Source: Anaerolineales bacterium UBA3499 (lineage in GTDB: Bacteria; Chloroflexota; Anaerolineae; Anaerolineales; UBA11657). From it: a stretch of 64,000 nucleotides of DNA. The notes under the pieces are model-generated. The model worked only from the letters and a program-made list of their open reading frames with translations. It was not told the DNA's origin and ran no database searches. A program made the translations under genes and the position numbers. Below, in pieces: positions 9,041 through 17,022 of this stretch (the stretch's first letter is position 1; every line of letters begins with the position of its first letter). The stretch is taken from the NCBI GenBank assembly GCA_002377585.1, contig DFQC01000046.1:7990-71989 (forward strand). The letters are read 5' to 3'.

Positions 9041-9277
9041 ATGTCAAATTCACTAGAAGATGTAAAAGATATTATCACAGAATTGCTAGATGTTGAATCA
9101 GTCGAGATAACCAATGAGTCTCGATTCAGGGAGGATCTAGGTGCCGATTCTCTTGACCTAGTCGAATTGATTATGGCCTTCGAAGACAAATTTGGAGGCG
9201 AAATATCTGATGAGCAGGCACAAAAGATCACAACTGTCGGTGAAGCAGTAAGTTACATTGATACAAACATGCGATGA
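9041..9277 (+). CDS. acpP: Acyl carrier protein
   Basis: A 78-residue acidic protein with the ACP fold. The phosphopantetheine attachment site is Ser37 in GADSLDLVEL. It carries growing acyl chains for fatty-acid synthesis in the cytoplasm and would work with FabD, encoded 20 kb further on. It is a single-gene unit: a consensus promoter and AGAGG ribosome-binding site lie upstream and a strong hairpin terminator downstream. Length and charge are normal for the family. Confidence 0.96.
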   Translation: MSNSLEDVKDIITELLDVESVEITNESRFREDLGADSLDLVELIMAFEDKFGGEISDEQAQKITTVGEAVSYIDTNMR

Positions 9278-9316
9278 TCTTCCTGAGTTCGCTCATAGCA
9301 ATTATAAATTAGCCTA

Positions 9317-9359
9317 AAATCCCATACTAATCAAGCTACAGTATTAGCGATTGGGATTT
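9317..9359 (+). other. Imperfect hairpin between acpP and its terminator
   Basis: AAATCCCA (9317-9324) pairs with TGGGATTT (9352-9359), and CTAAT (9327-9331) with ATTAG (9343-9347) inside it. It may be a 3'-UTR structure or a weak extra terminator. Nothing else is visible in the rest of the 266-nt space up to 9543. Confidence 0.3.
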
Positions 9360-9364
9360 AGTTC

Positions 9365-9412
9365 AAATGCAAACAGGCCGACAGGTAAACTGATCGGCCT
9401 GTTTGCATTTTT
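9365..9412 (+). terminator. Strong intrinsic terminator after acpP
   Basis: A perfect 17-bp stem (9365-9381 against 9394-9410) around a 12-nt loop. The right arm ends in TTT and continues TTTC. Perfect stems of this length are typical of efficient, often bidirectional, terminators. Confidence 0.85.
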
Positions 9413-9543
9413 CTAATTCGTACTGATAAAATCACATGATATATAGCATTTATTACATGCAACAATTAATCTTGTATTCTATTAACATTTAACCATTAAA
9501 CTAATAACAGATACACTCTAAAACATTAACGTGAGATTAAATC

Positions 9544-10797
9544 ATGATTGACAACAAACGTCATACAAATAGCTACAAATCACTAGTTTTAGGAATTGCA
9601 CTTTTTCTTACTGCTTGTTCTAGCTATGATATAGCAACAGTGCAAGAAACCGAAAATGTCATCCAATCCGATAACATACAACAGAAAACTAATGAGGAAT
9701 TGATTATAGTCGAGTCTTCATCAGAAACATTATCAAGAAGAATTGAAGCTGACACTGAAGAAAAATTACTCAACAACGTTTTTACATCTGTAGCACCATC
9801 AGTAGTGCATATCAGTATAGCAAAACAGATGGATTCAACTGACGACCCGAGATTTCCCGAAGGTTTTGGATTCGGAATTCCAGACGAACCAGATCAATTT
9901 TTAGAACGTGGTGAAGGCTCAGGTTTTGTATACGATAAACAGGGACATATAGTAACAAACTACCATGTGGTACAGGATGCTGAAATACTCGAGGTCAGTT
10001 TCATAGACGGATTGATAGTACGAGCCAAACCAATTGGTGGGGATCCTGACAGCGACATTGCTGTCATTAAGGTTGATGTTGATCAATCATTGCTTTTTCC
10101 CGTAAATCTTGGAAACTCCGACGAATCTTTTGTAGGACAAAGAGCAATAACAATTGGCAATCCTTTTGGGCAGACCTGGTCTTTGACAGCTGGAGTTGTG
10201 AGTGCCGTTGGCCGCACCCTCCAGTCTGGTAACAGTCCTTTCTCAATCCCCGAAATGATTCAAACTGATGCTTCAATCAATCCTGGTAATTCAGGTGGTC
10301 CACTCTTAGACTCTGAAGGCAAAGTGTTAGGTGTGAACACCATGATATTGTCGCAATCTCGTTCCTCATCAGGTGTAGGGTTTGCAGTACCTGTGAACAT
10401 AGTCAAAATGGTAGTTCCAAAGCTGATTGAAACAGGCAAATACGTCTACCCGTGGCTAGGGGTCACGTTAAATAATATCTCACTAGACGTAATTCAAGCT
10501 ATGCAGTTAGACATAAAACAGCGAGGAGCTCTAGTGATAGATGTCATAGAAAACAGTCCTGCAGATAATGCAGGAATCAGGTCCAGTCGAGACTTTCTAG
10601 ATGTAGCAAATCAAAATATTCCATCAGGAGGAGATATAGTAGTTGGTATAGAAGATGCTGCAGTAAAGACTACAGACGACCTAATAAGTTACCTAGTAAA
10701 ATACACACAACCACAAGATATAATCACACTTAGAATACTACGTGAAAACACTGTAATACCAGTTGATGTTACTCTAGAACCGCGACCAGAAATGTAA
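9544..10797 (+). CDS. HtrA/DegP-like serine protease, lipoprotein, with PDZ domain
   Basis: A 417-residue envelope protease. The N-terminus has a lipoprotein signal with lipobox LTAC (Cys25), so it should be anchored to the outer face of the membrane. The trypsin-like domain (about 75-290) has the triad His141 (TNYHVV), Asp171 (DSDIAV) and Ser250 (NPGNSGGP). One PDZ domain follows (about 300-410). Family role: quality control of misfolded or damaged extracytoplasmic proteins. The GT4 glycosyltransferase starts 5 nt downstream, so they are probably co-transcribed. Confidence 0.93.
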   Translation: MIDNKRHTNSYKSLVLGIALFLTACSSYDIATVQETENVIQSDNIQQKTNEELIIVESSSETLSRRIEADTEEKLLNNVFTSVAPSVVHISIAKQMDSTDDPRFPEGFGFGIPDEPDQFLERGEGSGFVYDKQGHIVTNYHVVQDAEILEVSFIDGLIVRAKPIGGDPDSDIAVIKVDVDQSLLFPVNLGNSDESFVGQRAITIGNPFGQTWSLTAGVVSAVGRTLQSGNSPFSIPEMIQTDASINPGNSGGPLLDSEGKVLGVNTMILSQSRSSSGVGFAVPVNIVKMVVPKLIETGKYVYPWLGVTLNNISLDVIQAMQLDIKQRGALVIDVIENSPADNAGIRSSRDFLDVANQNIPSGGDIVVGIEDAAVKTTDDLISYLVKYTQPQDIITLRILRENTVIPVDVTLEPRPEM

Positions 10798-10802
10798 GAA
10801 TT

Positions 10803-11996
10803 ATGCGCATTGGAATGCTGACTGACACATACAAACCATACATCAGCGGCGTCACAAATCATGTTGCCCTTAATAAACATACTATGGAAGCAGATGGTCA
10901 CGAGGTTTTTGTATTCACGTTTGGTGGACAAGACTATTTAGATGAAGAGTCCAACATTATTAGATCACCTGCAGTACCTATAGCTGACACTGGATACAAT
11001 CTCTCATTCCGTTATAGTCGCCATGCACAGGAAATATTGTCCACAGTTGATGTAGCACATGTACATCATCCCTTCGCAAGTGGTCGACTGGCCTTACGAT
11101 ATTGCCAAAACCACAATATTCCCATAGTATTCACCAACCATACACGTTACGACTTATACGCACAGGCATACCTACCACATCTACCAGAAGCAATTCCTGA
11201 AGCATTTTTGCAAGCTTTCCTACCCAGTTTTTGTCGGCAATGTGACCTCGTAATAGCTCCTTCTCCAAGCCTGAAACAATTGTTGAGTAACTTTGGAGTC
11301 GATGCACCAATCAAAATAGTACCTAATGGGGTTGATTTGAATAGCTTCCGTCCTTTAGAGCAAGGTTTCCGAAGAGAAGAACTAGACATTGATGATAAAG
11401 ACCTAGTACTGATATATGTTGGAAGATTGAGTCCGGAGAAAAGTCTTACTATGCTTTTGAGAGCATTTGCTGGTGCGCAAGCCGCTATAGAACATCTCAA
11501 ACTCATTATTGTTGGCGAAGGAACCGAATATGATCATTTGAAAGACTGGTGCAAGCGAGTAAACATAAATCATGCAGTACGTTTTACGGGCAAAACTGCC
11601 TATAATTCAGTATCCAGCTATCTCAATATGGCTGACGCATTTGTTACACCTTCCGTATCTGAAGTACATCCACTTTCTATCATTGAAGGTATGGCAGTAG
11701 GTCTCCCAGCCATTGGGATAGAATCGCCTGGTGTAGGTGATATAATCCAAAACAATGTCAACGGAATGCTATGCCGCAACGATTTGGCAGACTTTACAGC
11801 TCGCATTGTAAGGCTTATGCTGGACGACAGTTTGCGAACACGTTTGGCATCTGGCGCAATTCAAACTGCTAAACATTATGATATCAGACGAACATCTTCA
11901 CAGCTATATGATCATTATCAAGAAATTATTAATAGCACAATGCGAAACTCCGTAACGAGAGATAAGAAGTTAAGTATAGGAAAATTTTTTAGGTAA
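10803..11996 (+). CDS. Glycosyltransferase family 4, probable glycolipid-type
   Basis: A 397-residue GT-B glycosyltransferase. The N-terminal Rossmann half begins GMLTDTYKPYISGVTNHV, the acceptor-loop pattern seen in enzymes that glucosylate diacylglycerol or phosphatidylinositol. The C-terminal half has the GT4 donor site: VGRLSPEKS and the E-x7-E element in SEVHPLSIIEGMAVGLP. It probably builds membrane glycolipids from a nucleotide sugar at the inner membrane face; the exact sugar and acceptor are not readable. It follows the HtrA gene by 5 nt. Confidence 0.85.
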   Translation: MRIGMLTDTYKPYISGVTNHVALNKHTMEADGHEVFVFTFGGQDYLDEESNIIRSPAVPIADTGYNLSFRYSRHAQEILSTVDVAHVHHPFASGRLALRYCQNHNIPIVFTNHTRYDLYAQAYLPHLPEAIPEAFLQAFLPSFCRQCDLVIAPSPSLKQLLSNFGVDAPIKIVPNGVDLNSFRPLEQGFRREELDIDDKDLVLIYVGRLSPEKSLTMLLRAFAGAQAAIEHLKLIIVGEGTEYDHLKDWCKRVNINHAVRFTGKTAYNSVSSYLNMADAFVTPSVSEVHPLSIIEGMAVGLPAIGIESPGVGDIIQNNVNGMLCRNDLADFTARIVRLMLDDSLRTRLASGAIQTAKHYDIRRTSSQLYDHYQEIINSTMRNSVTRDKKLSIGKFFR

Positions 11997-12051
11997 TTGA
12001 CCATGAGTCATTTACATAATGTAGTGTTTGCACCAAACTTTGTAAAGACAC

Positions 12052-12060
12052 TGCTATTAT
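12052..12060 (+). promoter_or_regulatory. Possible extended -10 promoter of smpB
   Basis: TGCTATTAT, one base away from the TGCTATAAT element found at ssrA and both tRNA genes. It ends 18 nt before the first smpB ATG. No clear -35 is present. Confidence 0.4.
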
Positions 12061-12078
12061 TAGTCCGTCAGTAAGTCA

Positions 12079-12549
12079 ATGATTATGGGTAAAACAGATT
12101 CTATCAAGATGATAGCACTCAACCGCAAAGCTAAGTTTAATTATGAATTAATGGATACTTTTGAAGCTGGATTGTCTTTGTTAGGTAGCGAGATCAAATC
12201 AGCAAGAACCGGAAATGCACAACTTAGAGACGCATTTATCGAACCAATAAACAACGAGCTATGGCTCCAAAATGCTCACATAGCACCATACAAAATGTCG
12301 CATTCCCAAAACCATGATCCCATGCGGCCTCGTAAGCTGCTATTGCATAGGCGTGAAATCAACAAGATAATCATCAAAGCACGAGAGTCTGGTCTGACTA
12401 TTGTACCTACTAAGATGTATTTGAAACATGGTCGTGCTAAGTTAGAAATTGCAATAGCACGTGGAAAACGTCAATACGATAAAAGGCAAGCAATAGCAGA
12501 CAGAGAAATAAAGAGGTCCATGAGAAAACAAATGGGACGTCGGAAATAG
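12079..12549 (+). CDS. smpB: SsrA-binding protein SmpB
   Basis: A 156-residue basic RNA-binding protein. It has the SmpB pattern: NRKAKFNYELMDTFEAGLSL, GSEIKSARTGNAQLRDAF, the PYKMSHSQNHDPMRPRKLLL central region and a Lys/Arg-rich tail that folds into the decoding centre. It carries alanyl-tmRNA to stalled ribosomes. ssrA, its RNA partner, begins 109 nt downstream on the same strand. Two in-frame ATGs exist (12079 and 12085); neither has a strong ribosome-binding site. Confidence 0.96.
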   Translation: MIMGKTDSIKMIALNRKAKFNYELMDTFEAGLSLLGSEIKSARTGNAQLRDAFIEPINNELWLQNAHIAPYKMSHSQNHDPMRPRKLLLHRREINKIIIKARESGLTIVPTKMYLKHGRAKLEIAIARGKRQYDKRQAIADREIKRSMRKQMGRRK

Positions 12550-12641
12550 CCCACGATTACTGACCAATTGCGTCCCATCCAAATTTCGATAGTATCTAAA
12601 CTTCAATTATTCCATTACAAAAGAGAACCTATTCTATCGCA

Positions 12642-12650
12642 TGCTATAAT
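12642..12650 (+). promoter_or_regulatory. Extended -10 promoter of ssrA
   Basis: TGCTATAAT ends 8 nt before the mature tmRNA 5' end, so transcription would start almost exactly at the first G of the tmRNA. There is no recognisable -35, as expected for extended -10 promoters. The same nine bases precede both tRNA genes of this window. Confidence 0.7.
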
Positions 12651-12658
12651 CTGACTAA

Positions 12659-13050
12659 GGGGATGACAGGCTTCGACGGGGGAGGCTGTCGTCAGACTGC
12701 GAGCCGAGAGGCGCCGAACTCGCAAAATCAGCGCAAACATATAACAGGCAAATCAAAAGCCTACAACGCTCTTCCGCTTGCTGCATAAACCCAGCATAGC
12801 GTAGAGTAGATCTTCCTAAATGCAAGATCCGTCCGCTCCCAGCGTCACTAGCCGCTTGGTTGTTGGGCGTCACTAATGCTGGTGTGCCGCGCACTACGCC
12901 GCTATATGCGCGAAAGAAATAGCGGCTTGGTCGGATGCTGACCCTGTTGATCGGGGCACAACCGATGAAATCCAAATAGACCAACTACGCTCGTAGAAGT
13001 TTGGCGATCAATCCTTTCGGACCCGAGTTCGATTCTCGGCATCTCCACCA
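12659..13050 (+). ncRNA. ssrA: Transfer-messenger RNA (tmRNA)
   Basis: A one-piece tmRNA of about 392 nt. The 5' end GGGGATG pairs with CATCTCC near the 3' end, with a G3-U pair that is the alanine identity element, and CCA is encoded (13048-13050). The T arm reads GAGTTCGATTCTC. The 5' half has the conserved GACAGGCTTCGACGGG. The tag frame ends at TAA 12786-12788 and encodes a tail ...AYNALPLAA, the proteolysis signal. I favour GGC at 12747 as resume codon, giving GKSKAYNALPLAA, because a T-A pair precedes it at the usual -5/-4 distance; this is inference. SmpB is encoded just upstream. Confidence 0.95.
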
Positions 13051-13057
13051 AATACGG

Positions 13058-13088
13058 AAAAGAGCTCACTATTTATGTGGGCTCTTTT
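13058..13088 (+). terminator. Intrinsic terminator of ssrA
   Basis: AAAAGAGCTCAC (13058-13069) pairs with GTGGGCTCTTTT (13077-13088) with one G-U pair and a 7-nt loop. The T-run is in the right arm, and the A-run on the left could make it work in both directions. Confidence 0.8.
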
Positions 13089-13122
13089 ATCTAAAAAGAA
13101 GCTGTTTTTCATAACGTCTAAA

Positions 13123-13974
13123 CTATTTTTTTTCGACAGACACTGCATCTCGCAATAGATCAGTCAAATCAGCCCAGTTTTGCATTGTGAGTGCTTGAGC
13201 TCGACAGCGCGGATCTAACCCAATACTTGTTAGAGCATTTAATGTTTGTTCTTTGTTCAAACTTAAACCATTGGATAATGAATTTTGTAGCTGCTTGCGC
13301 TTCTGAGCGAAACCTGCTCTGACTATTCGAAAAAATAACGATGAATCCGCATGCACATGATCACTAGGGTCAAAAACATCAAGTCGAATTAAAGCGGAGT
13401 CCACTGATGGTATCGGATAAAAAGCTCCAGCTGGGATATAACCCATTATTTTCACATTCGAATAGAACTGTGCGCTCACAGCAAGCAAGTTCATTTGGCC
13501 AGGAGTAACTATCATTCTTTCAGCAACCTCTCTCTGAACTGACATTGTAATAGATCGTGGAAGCATACTACTTTCAAAAAGATGTCTGACAATCTGACCT
13601 GTAATGTAATAAGGAATGTTTGCTACAACCACAAACTTGGACGCATCATATTGCTCCATGAGTTTATGAGGCTCGCAGTCTAGTATATCTCCTGTAATAA
13701 CGGTTACATTTTTGATTCCATCCAAGACGTAATTTAGGATAGGTATTAATCGATTGTCAATCTCAACTGCAATAACTTTACGAGCAATCGAGGATAATGC
13801 AATTGTTAGACTACCTGAACCAGGACCTATTTCCAGTACTATGTCCGATTTACTTATTTCAGCAGCATTTACAATACGGTTTATCCACACTGGATCATAC
13901 AAAAAATTCTGTCCTAAGCTTTTTTTTGGATAAAAGTCAAATTTTTTAAGTAGATCACTAGGCCTTTCTATCAT
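13123..13974 (-). CDS. rsmA: 16S rRNA (adenine1518-N6/adenine1519-N6)-dimethyltransferase
   Basis: A 283-residue SAM-dependent methyltransferase (RsmA/KsgA). It has the family start KKSLGQNFLYDP, the SAM-binding VLEIGPGSGSLT, the acidic VIAVEID and the catalytic NIPYYITG (N-I-P-Y). It dimethylates two adjacent adenines in helix 45 during 30S assembly. The start is set at 13974, where ATG overlaps the stop of the upstream G5/3D gene as ATGA; an ATG at 13986 would add four residues. Adjacency to a G5/3D-domain gene recalls the yabE-rnmV-ksgA region of Bacillus, here without rnmV. Confidence 0.95.
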   Translation of the reverse strand: MIERPSDLLKKFDFYPKKSLGQNFLYDPVWINRIVNAAEISKSDIVLEIGPGSGSLTIALSSIARKVIAVEIDNRLIPILNYVLDGIKNVTVITGDILDCEPHKLMEQYDASKFVVVANIPYYITGQIVRHLFESSMLPRSITMSVQREVAERMIVTPGQMNLLAVSAQFYSNVKIMGYIPAGAFYPIPSVDSALIRLDVFDPSDHVHADSSLFFRIVRAGFAQKRKQLQNSLSNGLSLNKEQTLNALTSIGLDPRCRAQALTMQNWADLTDLLRDAVSVEKK

Positions 13975-15050
13975 GGTAGTATCCAAACAATCTGATCAAG
14001 AGGAGGAACTGGAGTTCTCAAATAAACTGTCACATAGGACCTCCAAGATCGATAATTATGGTCCTCATATCCTAAGTCAATCATGAGTCCTCGGATACCA
14101 CTACCAGTATCCTCAGCTGTAGCAAATCCATACCCTGGCACGTACATAGTACTTCCCAAAGGTATATACCGTTTGTCAACAGCAACCATTCCTTTTTTGA
14201 GGGGTTTTCCAGTACGGGTAAGACCATACCAAGGTGCAGTAACCGGGGTGCCAGCACGGCTAGGAGAATATGATGTGGCCAACATGGGTACTGCACGCCA
14301 GTACTCAACATTGCCATCAGGCGTCTCTATATTTCTAATCGGTATCTGCATTCCATACCCCATTATTCTGGGCAATGGAGCAGTATGCACCCATTCATCC
14401 AATAACAGATCTTGGGATGGGACGCCATCAATATAGCGTACTCGCAAACGACGTGCTAGCACTCCAGATGTTCCGGACTGCTGAACACGGGTCCTATCAA
14501 TCGCTAAATCTGGTAATCCAATCCATTGTTTGTCAAACGGAATAGGCTCATATTCAACCCTATATTCATCAACAACCCTTACTACATCAATCTTTCCTAT
14601 TGCTTTTGCAGAAAGAGACGGTTCACTGTAATCTCGGCCTAGTAGGGTTACACCAGCCTCTCTCAATATGTCAGATACTATGTCATGATGTGTGCGAAAC
14701 TCTATTTCAATTCCATCCACACTGATTAAAATTGGACGTGAACGCTTTATATTTATGGTCATTCCCGAATAAACCAACGTGTCTAACGAGGGTTCAATTT
14801 CATCTCCAGCATATATGTCTAAACCAACATCCGCCAAAGACCGTCCTACAGTATTGGAGCCTGATTGAAAACTAATAGGCTTGCCATCATCTATAATGTT
14901 TATCGGAATTCGCAGATCAATATCAGTAGGTTCAGGACTAACCACAATGTTTTCCTGGTCAATTGGCATGCAACTAGCAATCACCAACATCAAAGCTATT
15001 GATGCCAACACTGACTTCACCGCTGTTATGTATACAATGTAGTAGCGCAT
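13971..15050 (-). CDS. G5/3D-domain lipoprotein (YabE/RpfB-like cell-wall protein)
   Basis: A 359-residue secreted protein. The signal segment ends in a lipobox-like VIASC (Cys27). Then come two DUF348-like repeats (about 45-160), a G5-like domain (about 165-235), and a C-terminal 3D domain (about 285-350) with the Asp residues in VAVDKRYIPLG, AEDTGSGIRG and MIDLGY. The 3D domain is related to MltA-type lytic transglycosylases, so a role in peptidoglycan turnover is likely. The frame is open for 26 more codons upstream, but these lie inside the tRNA-Ser gene, so the ATG at 15050 is the real start. Translation is coupled to rsmA. Confidence 0.85.
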   Translation of the reverse strand: MRYYIVYITAVKSVLASIALMLVIASCMPIDQENIVVSPEPTDIDLRIPINIIDDGKPISFQSGSNTVGRSLADVGLDIYAGDEIEPSLDTLVYSGMTINIKRSRPILISVDGIEIEFRTHHDIVSDILREAGVTLLGRDYSEPSLSAKAIGKIDVVRVVDEYRVEYEPIPFDKQWIGLPDLAIDRTRVQQSGTSGVLARRLRVRYIDGVPSQDLLLDEWVHTAPLPRIMGYGMQIPIRNIETPDGNVEYWRAVPMLATSYSPSRAGTPVTAPWYGLTRTGKPLKKGMVAVDKRYIPLGSTMYVPGYGFATAEDTGSGIRGLMIDLGYEDHNYRSWRSYVTVYLRTPVPPLDQIVWILP

Positions 15051-15075
15051 TAGTGGATTAATAAACAATCGAAAG

Positions 15076-15161
15076 CGGAGAGGGTGGGATTCGAACCCAC
15101 GATGGCTTACGCCATACTCGCTTTCCAAGCGAGCGCACTAGGCCAACTATGCGACCTCTCC
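15076..15161 (-). tRNA. tRNA-Ser (anticodon GGA)
   Basis: Class II tRNA, 86 nt including discriminator G. The acceptor stem is GGAGAGG/CCTCTCC, the anticodon stem CTCGC/GCGAG encloses TTGGAAA (anticodon GGA), a long variable arm follows (TATGGCGTAAGCCA), and the T arm is GTGGGTTCGAATCCCAC. CCA is not encoded. An extended -10 promoter lies about 20 nt upstream. Confidence 0.95.
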
Positions 15162-15181
15162 ATAACATGCGTATATTTTTC

Positions 15182-15190
15182 ATTATAGCA
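15182..15190 (-). promoter_or_regulatory. Extended -10 promoter of tRNA-Ser
   Basis: TGCTATAAT on the minus strand, identical to the elements before ssrA and tRNA-Leu. It ends 20 nt before the tRNA, which leaves a short 5' leader for RNase P. No -35 is visible. Confidence 0.6.
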
Positions 15191-15298
15191 CGGTGTAATT
15201 GAATATTTTCTTAGTGAAAACAACAGGCACAAGTAACTTACCGTACAATCATGTTACAATCATATATCAAAACATGACATTGAATCACCTGAATTTTA

Positions 15299-16639
15299 AT
15301 GCCCAATACACTATATAAACATCAGGCAAATCACGGTGGCAAAAATAGAAAGGCAGTTGTTATAGGAGCTGGAGTAATTGGTTGCTCTATAACATTTGAG
15401 CTGCAAAAGAAAGGATACTCAGTAACCTGCATAGATAGAAACGATAAAGTAGGATGGGGATCTACTGCAAATTCGACTGCAATTGTACGTACTTGCTACT
15501 CGACTTTACAGGGAGTTTCGTTAGCATATGAAGGTCTATCTTACTGGCAAGATTGGGAAAATTATGTGCAATGTAATCACAAATCAGATATAGCCAAGTA
15601 TATCAAATGTGGCATGACACAAATTATGGCCCCAGACAATCACTGGAAAAAGGTGATACCAATTTACGACAAACTAGGGATAGAGTACAAAATTCTAAGT
15701 GTTGACGAATTGCGGAAACAATTTCCTTTTCTGAGCACAGCATCTTTTTGGCCACCCTCCTTGCCCACTGACGATGCTTTCTGGCAAGAATCATCTAAAG
15801 AAGTACCTGGTGCCGTTTACAATCCAGGAGAAGGTTATGTCAATGATCCACAATTAGCCACCAGAAATCTTCAAGAATCCGCCGAGAAAGCTGGAGCAAA
15901 ATTTTTGTTAGGAAGAAAAGTGACTGCGATATTACGCGATGAACATAAAGTGCACGGATTAATCCTTGACGATGACGAAAAAATAGACGTCAACATTGTA
16001 GTAAATGTGACTGGACCCCATTCTTTCATCATTAACCGTATGGCCGATGTAGACTCTGGTATGAATGTGAGCACTAGACCCTTGAGAGAGGAAGTACATT
16101 GCGTGCCTGCTCCACCGGGAGTCAACATACAAGATTTAGGTGGACCAACATCCGACAACGACAATGGTATTTATTTCCGTCCTGAAGCTGGCAATATGAT
16201 TCTAGTTGGAGGTGGAGCATCAGGAGATGATATGGCATGGATTGAAAACCCTGATGAATTTAATACTAATGTCACTGAAAAGCTATGGAAAATCCAAGTT
16301 TACAGACTAGCGAAGAGACTACCTAATTTACAAGTTCCAAATGAAACTAGAGGTGTCGTGGACTTGTATGACGTAACTGAGGATTGGATTCCAATTTACG
16401 ACCGCTCAGATCTAAACGGATTCTATATGGCAGTAGGTACAAGTGGTAACCAGTTCAAGAATGCAGCTGCTGTAGGCTTTATGATGTCCACACTAATCGA
16501 CAAATGCGAAAATGGTCATGACCATGATAATGATCCAATCATTGTGAAAGGCCGATACACTGGTCTAGATTTGGATATGGGCTTTTATTCAAGACTTCGT
16601 GCAGTGAATACTGAGAGTAGCTTATCTGTTTTAGGATAG
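15299..16639 (+). CDS. FAD-dependent oxidoreductase, DAO family (sarcosine/dimethylglycine-dehydrogenase-like)
   Basis: A 446-residue flavoenzyme. The ADP-binding GAGVIG lies at residues 23-28, followed by the acidic end of strand 2 (CIDRNDKVGWGSTANST) and the R-T-C-Y-S-T segment that contacts FAD in the D-amino-acid oxidase family. C-terminal elements FYMAVGTSGNQFKNA and VVDLYDVTEDWIPIYD match amine or N-methyl amino acid oxidases/dehydrogenases. No signal peptide; cytoplasmic. The substrate is unknown; sarcosine-like N-methyl amines are the usual ones. It diverges from tRNA-Ser and has no operon partner. Confidence 0.85.
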   Translation: MPNTLYKHQANHGGKNRKAVVIGAGVIGCSITFELQKKGYSVTCIDRNDKVGWGSTANSTAIVRTCYSTLQGVSLAYEGLSYWQDWENYVQCNHKSDIAKYIKCGMTQIMAPDNHWKKVIPIYDKLGIEYKILSVDELRKQFPFLSTASFWPPSLPTDDAFWQESSKEVPGAVYNPGEGYVNDPQLATRNLQESAEKAGAKFLLGRKVTAILRDEHKVHGLILDDDEKIDVNIVVNVTGPHSFIINRMADVDSGMNVSTRPLREEVHCVPAPPGVNIQDLGGPTSDNDNGIYFRPEAGNMILVGGGASGDDMAWIENPDEFNTNVTEKLWKIQVYRLAKRLPNLQVPNETRGVVDLYDVTEDWIPIYDRSDLNGFYMAVGTSGNQFKNAAAVGFMMSTLIDKCENGHDHDNDPIIVKGRYTGLDLDMGFYSRLRAVNTESSLSVLG

Positions 16640-16666
16640 TAACAATAAAATTGTATTCCAGCTGAA

Positions 16667-16996
16667 TTATTGAGTCAGATACTCTAGTACGGGATTTTGT
16701 TGATGACAATTTCCACAACCAATCTCTGGTTCAGTAACCTCAGACTGTACATTTTTGCACCATACAGTCATACTCATACGACGCCAAAACCCAAATACAC
16801 CAGGCGTCACTCTAGCACGATATTCTAAATACTCACAAGAATTACACTGCTGCCAACGCGGGACCTGACATGTCTTGCACAAATTCACATTCCAGTCGCT
16901 TTGGCTTTCATACAGCAACCTACATTCCTGGTGCTCGCGACCACGATGCATATCCTCGTAATAATAACGACACTGTGCACCAAAAGGTGTCTTCAT
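16667..16996 (-). CDS. Small Cys-rich protein downstream of efp (unknown)
   Basis: A 109-residue protein I do not recognise. It has nine Cys, including three CxxC pairs (C40-C43, C50-C53, C94-C97), suggesting one or two zinc ribbons or an Fe-S site. It is rich in Tyr, Trp and Arg and has no membrane segment. It starts 26 nt after the efp stop on the same strand, so it is likely in the efp transcript. The start lacks a clear ribosome-binding site. The compact Cys pattern and lack of any overlapping better gene support it being real. No function is proposed. Confidence 0.6.
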   Translation of the reverse strand: MKTPFGAQCRYYYEDMHRGREHQECRLLYESQSDWNVNLCKTCQVPRWQQCNSCEYLEYRARVTPGVFGFWRRMSMTVWCKNVQSEVTEPEIGCGNCHQQNPVLEYLTQ

Positions 16997-17022
16997 AATA
17001 ATCTAATTGATAACAATCAAGT

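Noticed and set aside
8950..9231. A 93-codon minus-strand frame over acpP
   Set aside because: Antisense to acpP and its consensus promoter; Ser-rich shadow.
12733..12744. GCAAAC as tmRNA resume codon
   Set aside because: In that frame a TAA follows after three codons and the LPLAA end is out of frame.
12655..12984. A 109-codon minus-strand open frame
   Set aside because: It lies entirely inside the tmRNA gene on the opposite strand and resembles no protein.
15051..15128. N-terminal extension of the G5/3D lipoprotein
   Set aside because: Those 26 codons overlap the tRNA-Ser gene and place residues before the signal peptide; the ATG at 15050 gives a proper lipoprotein signal.
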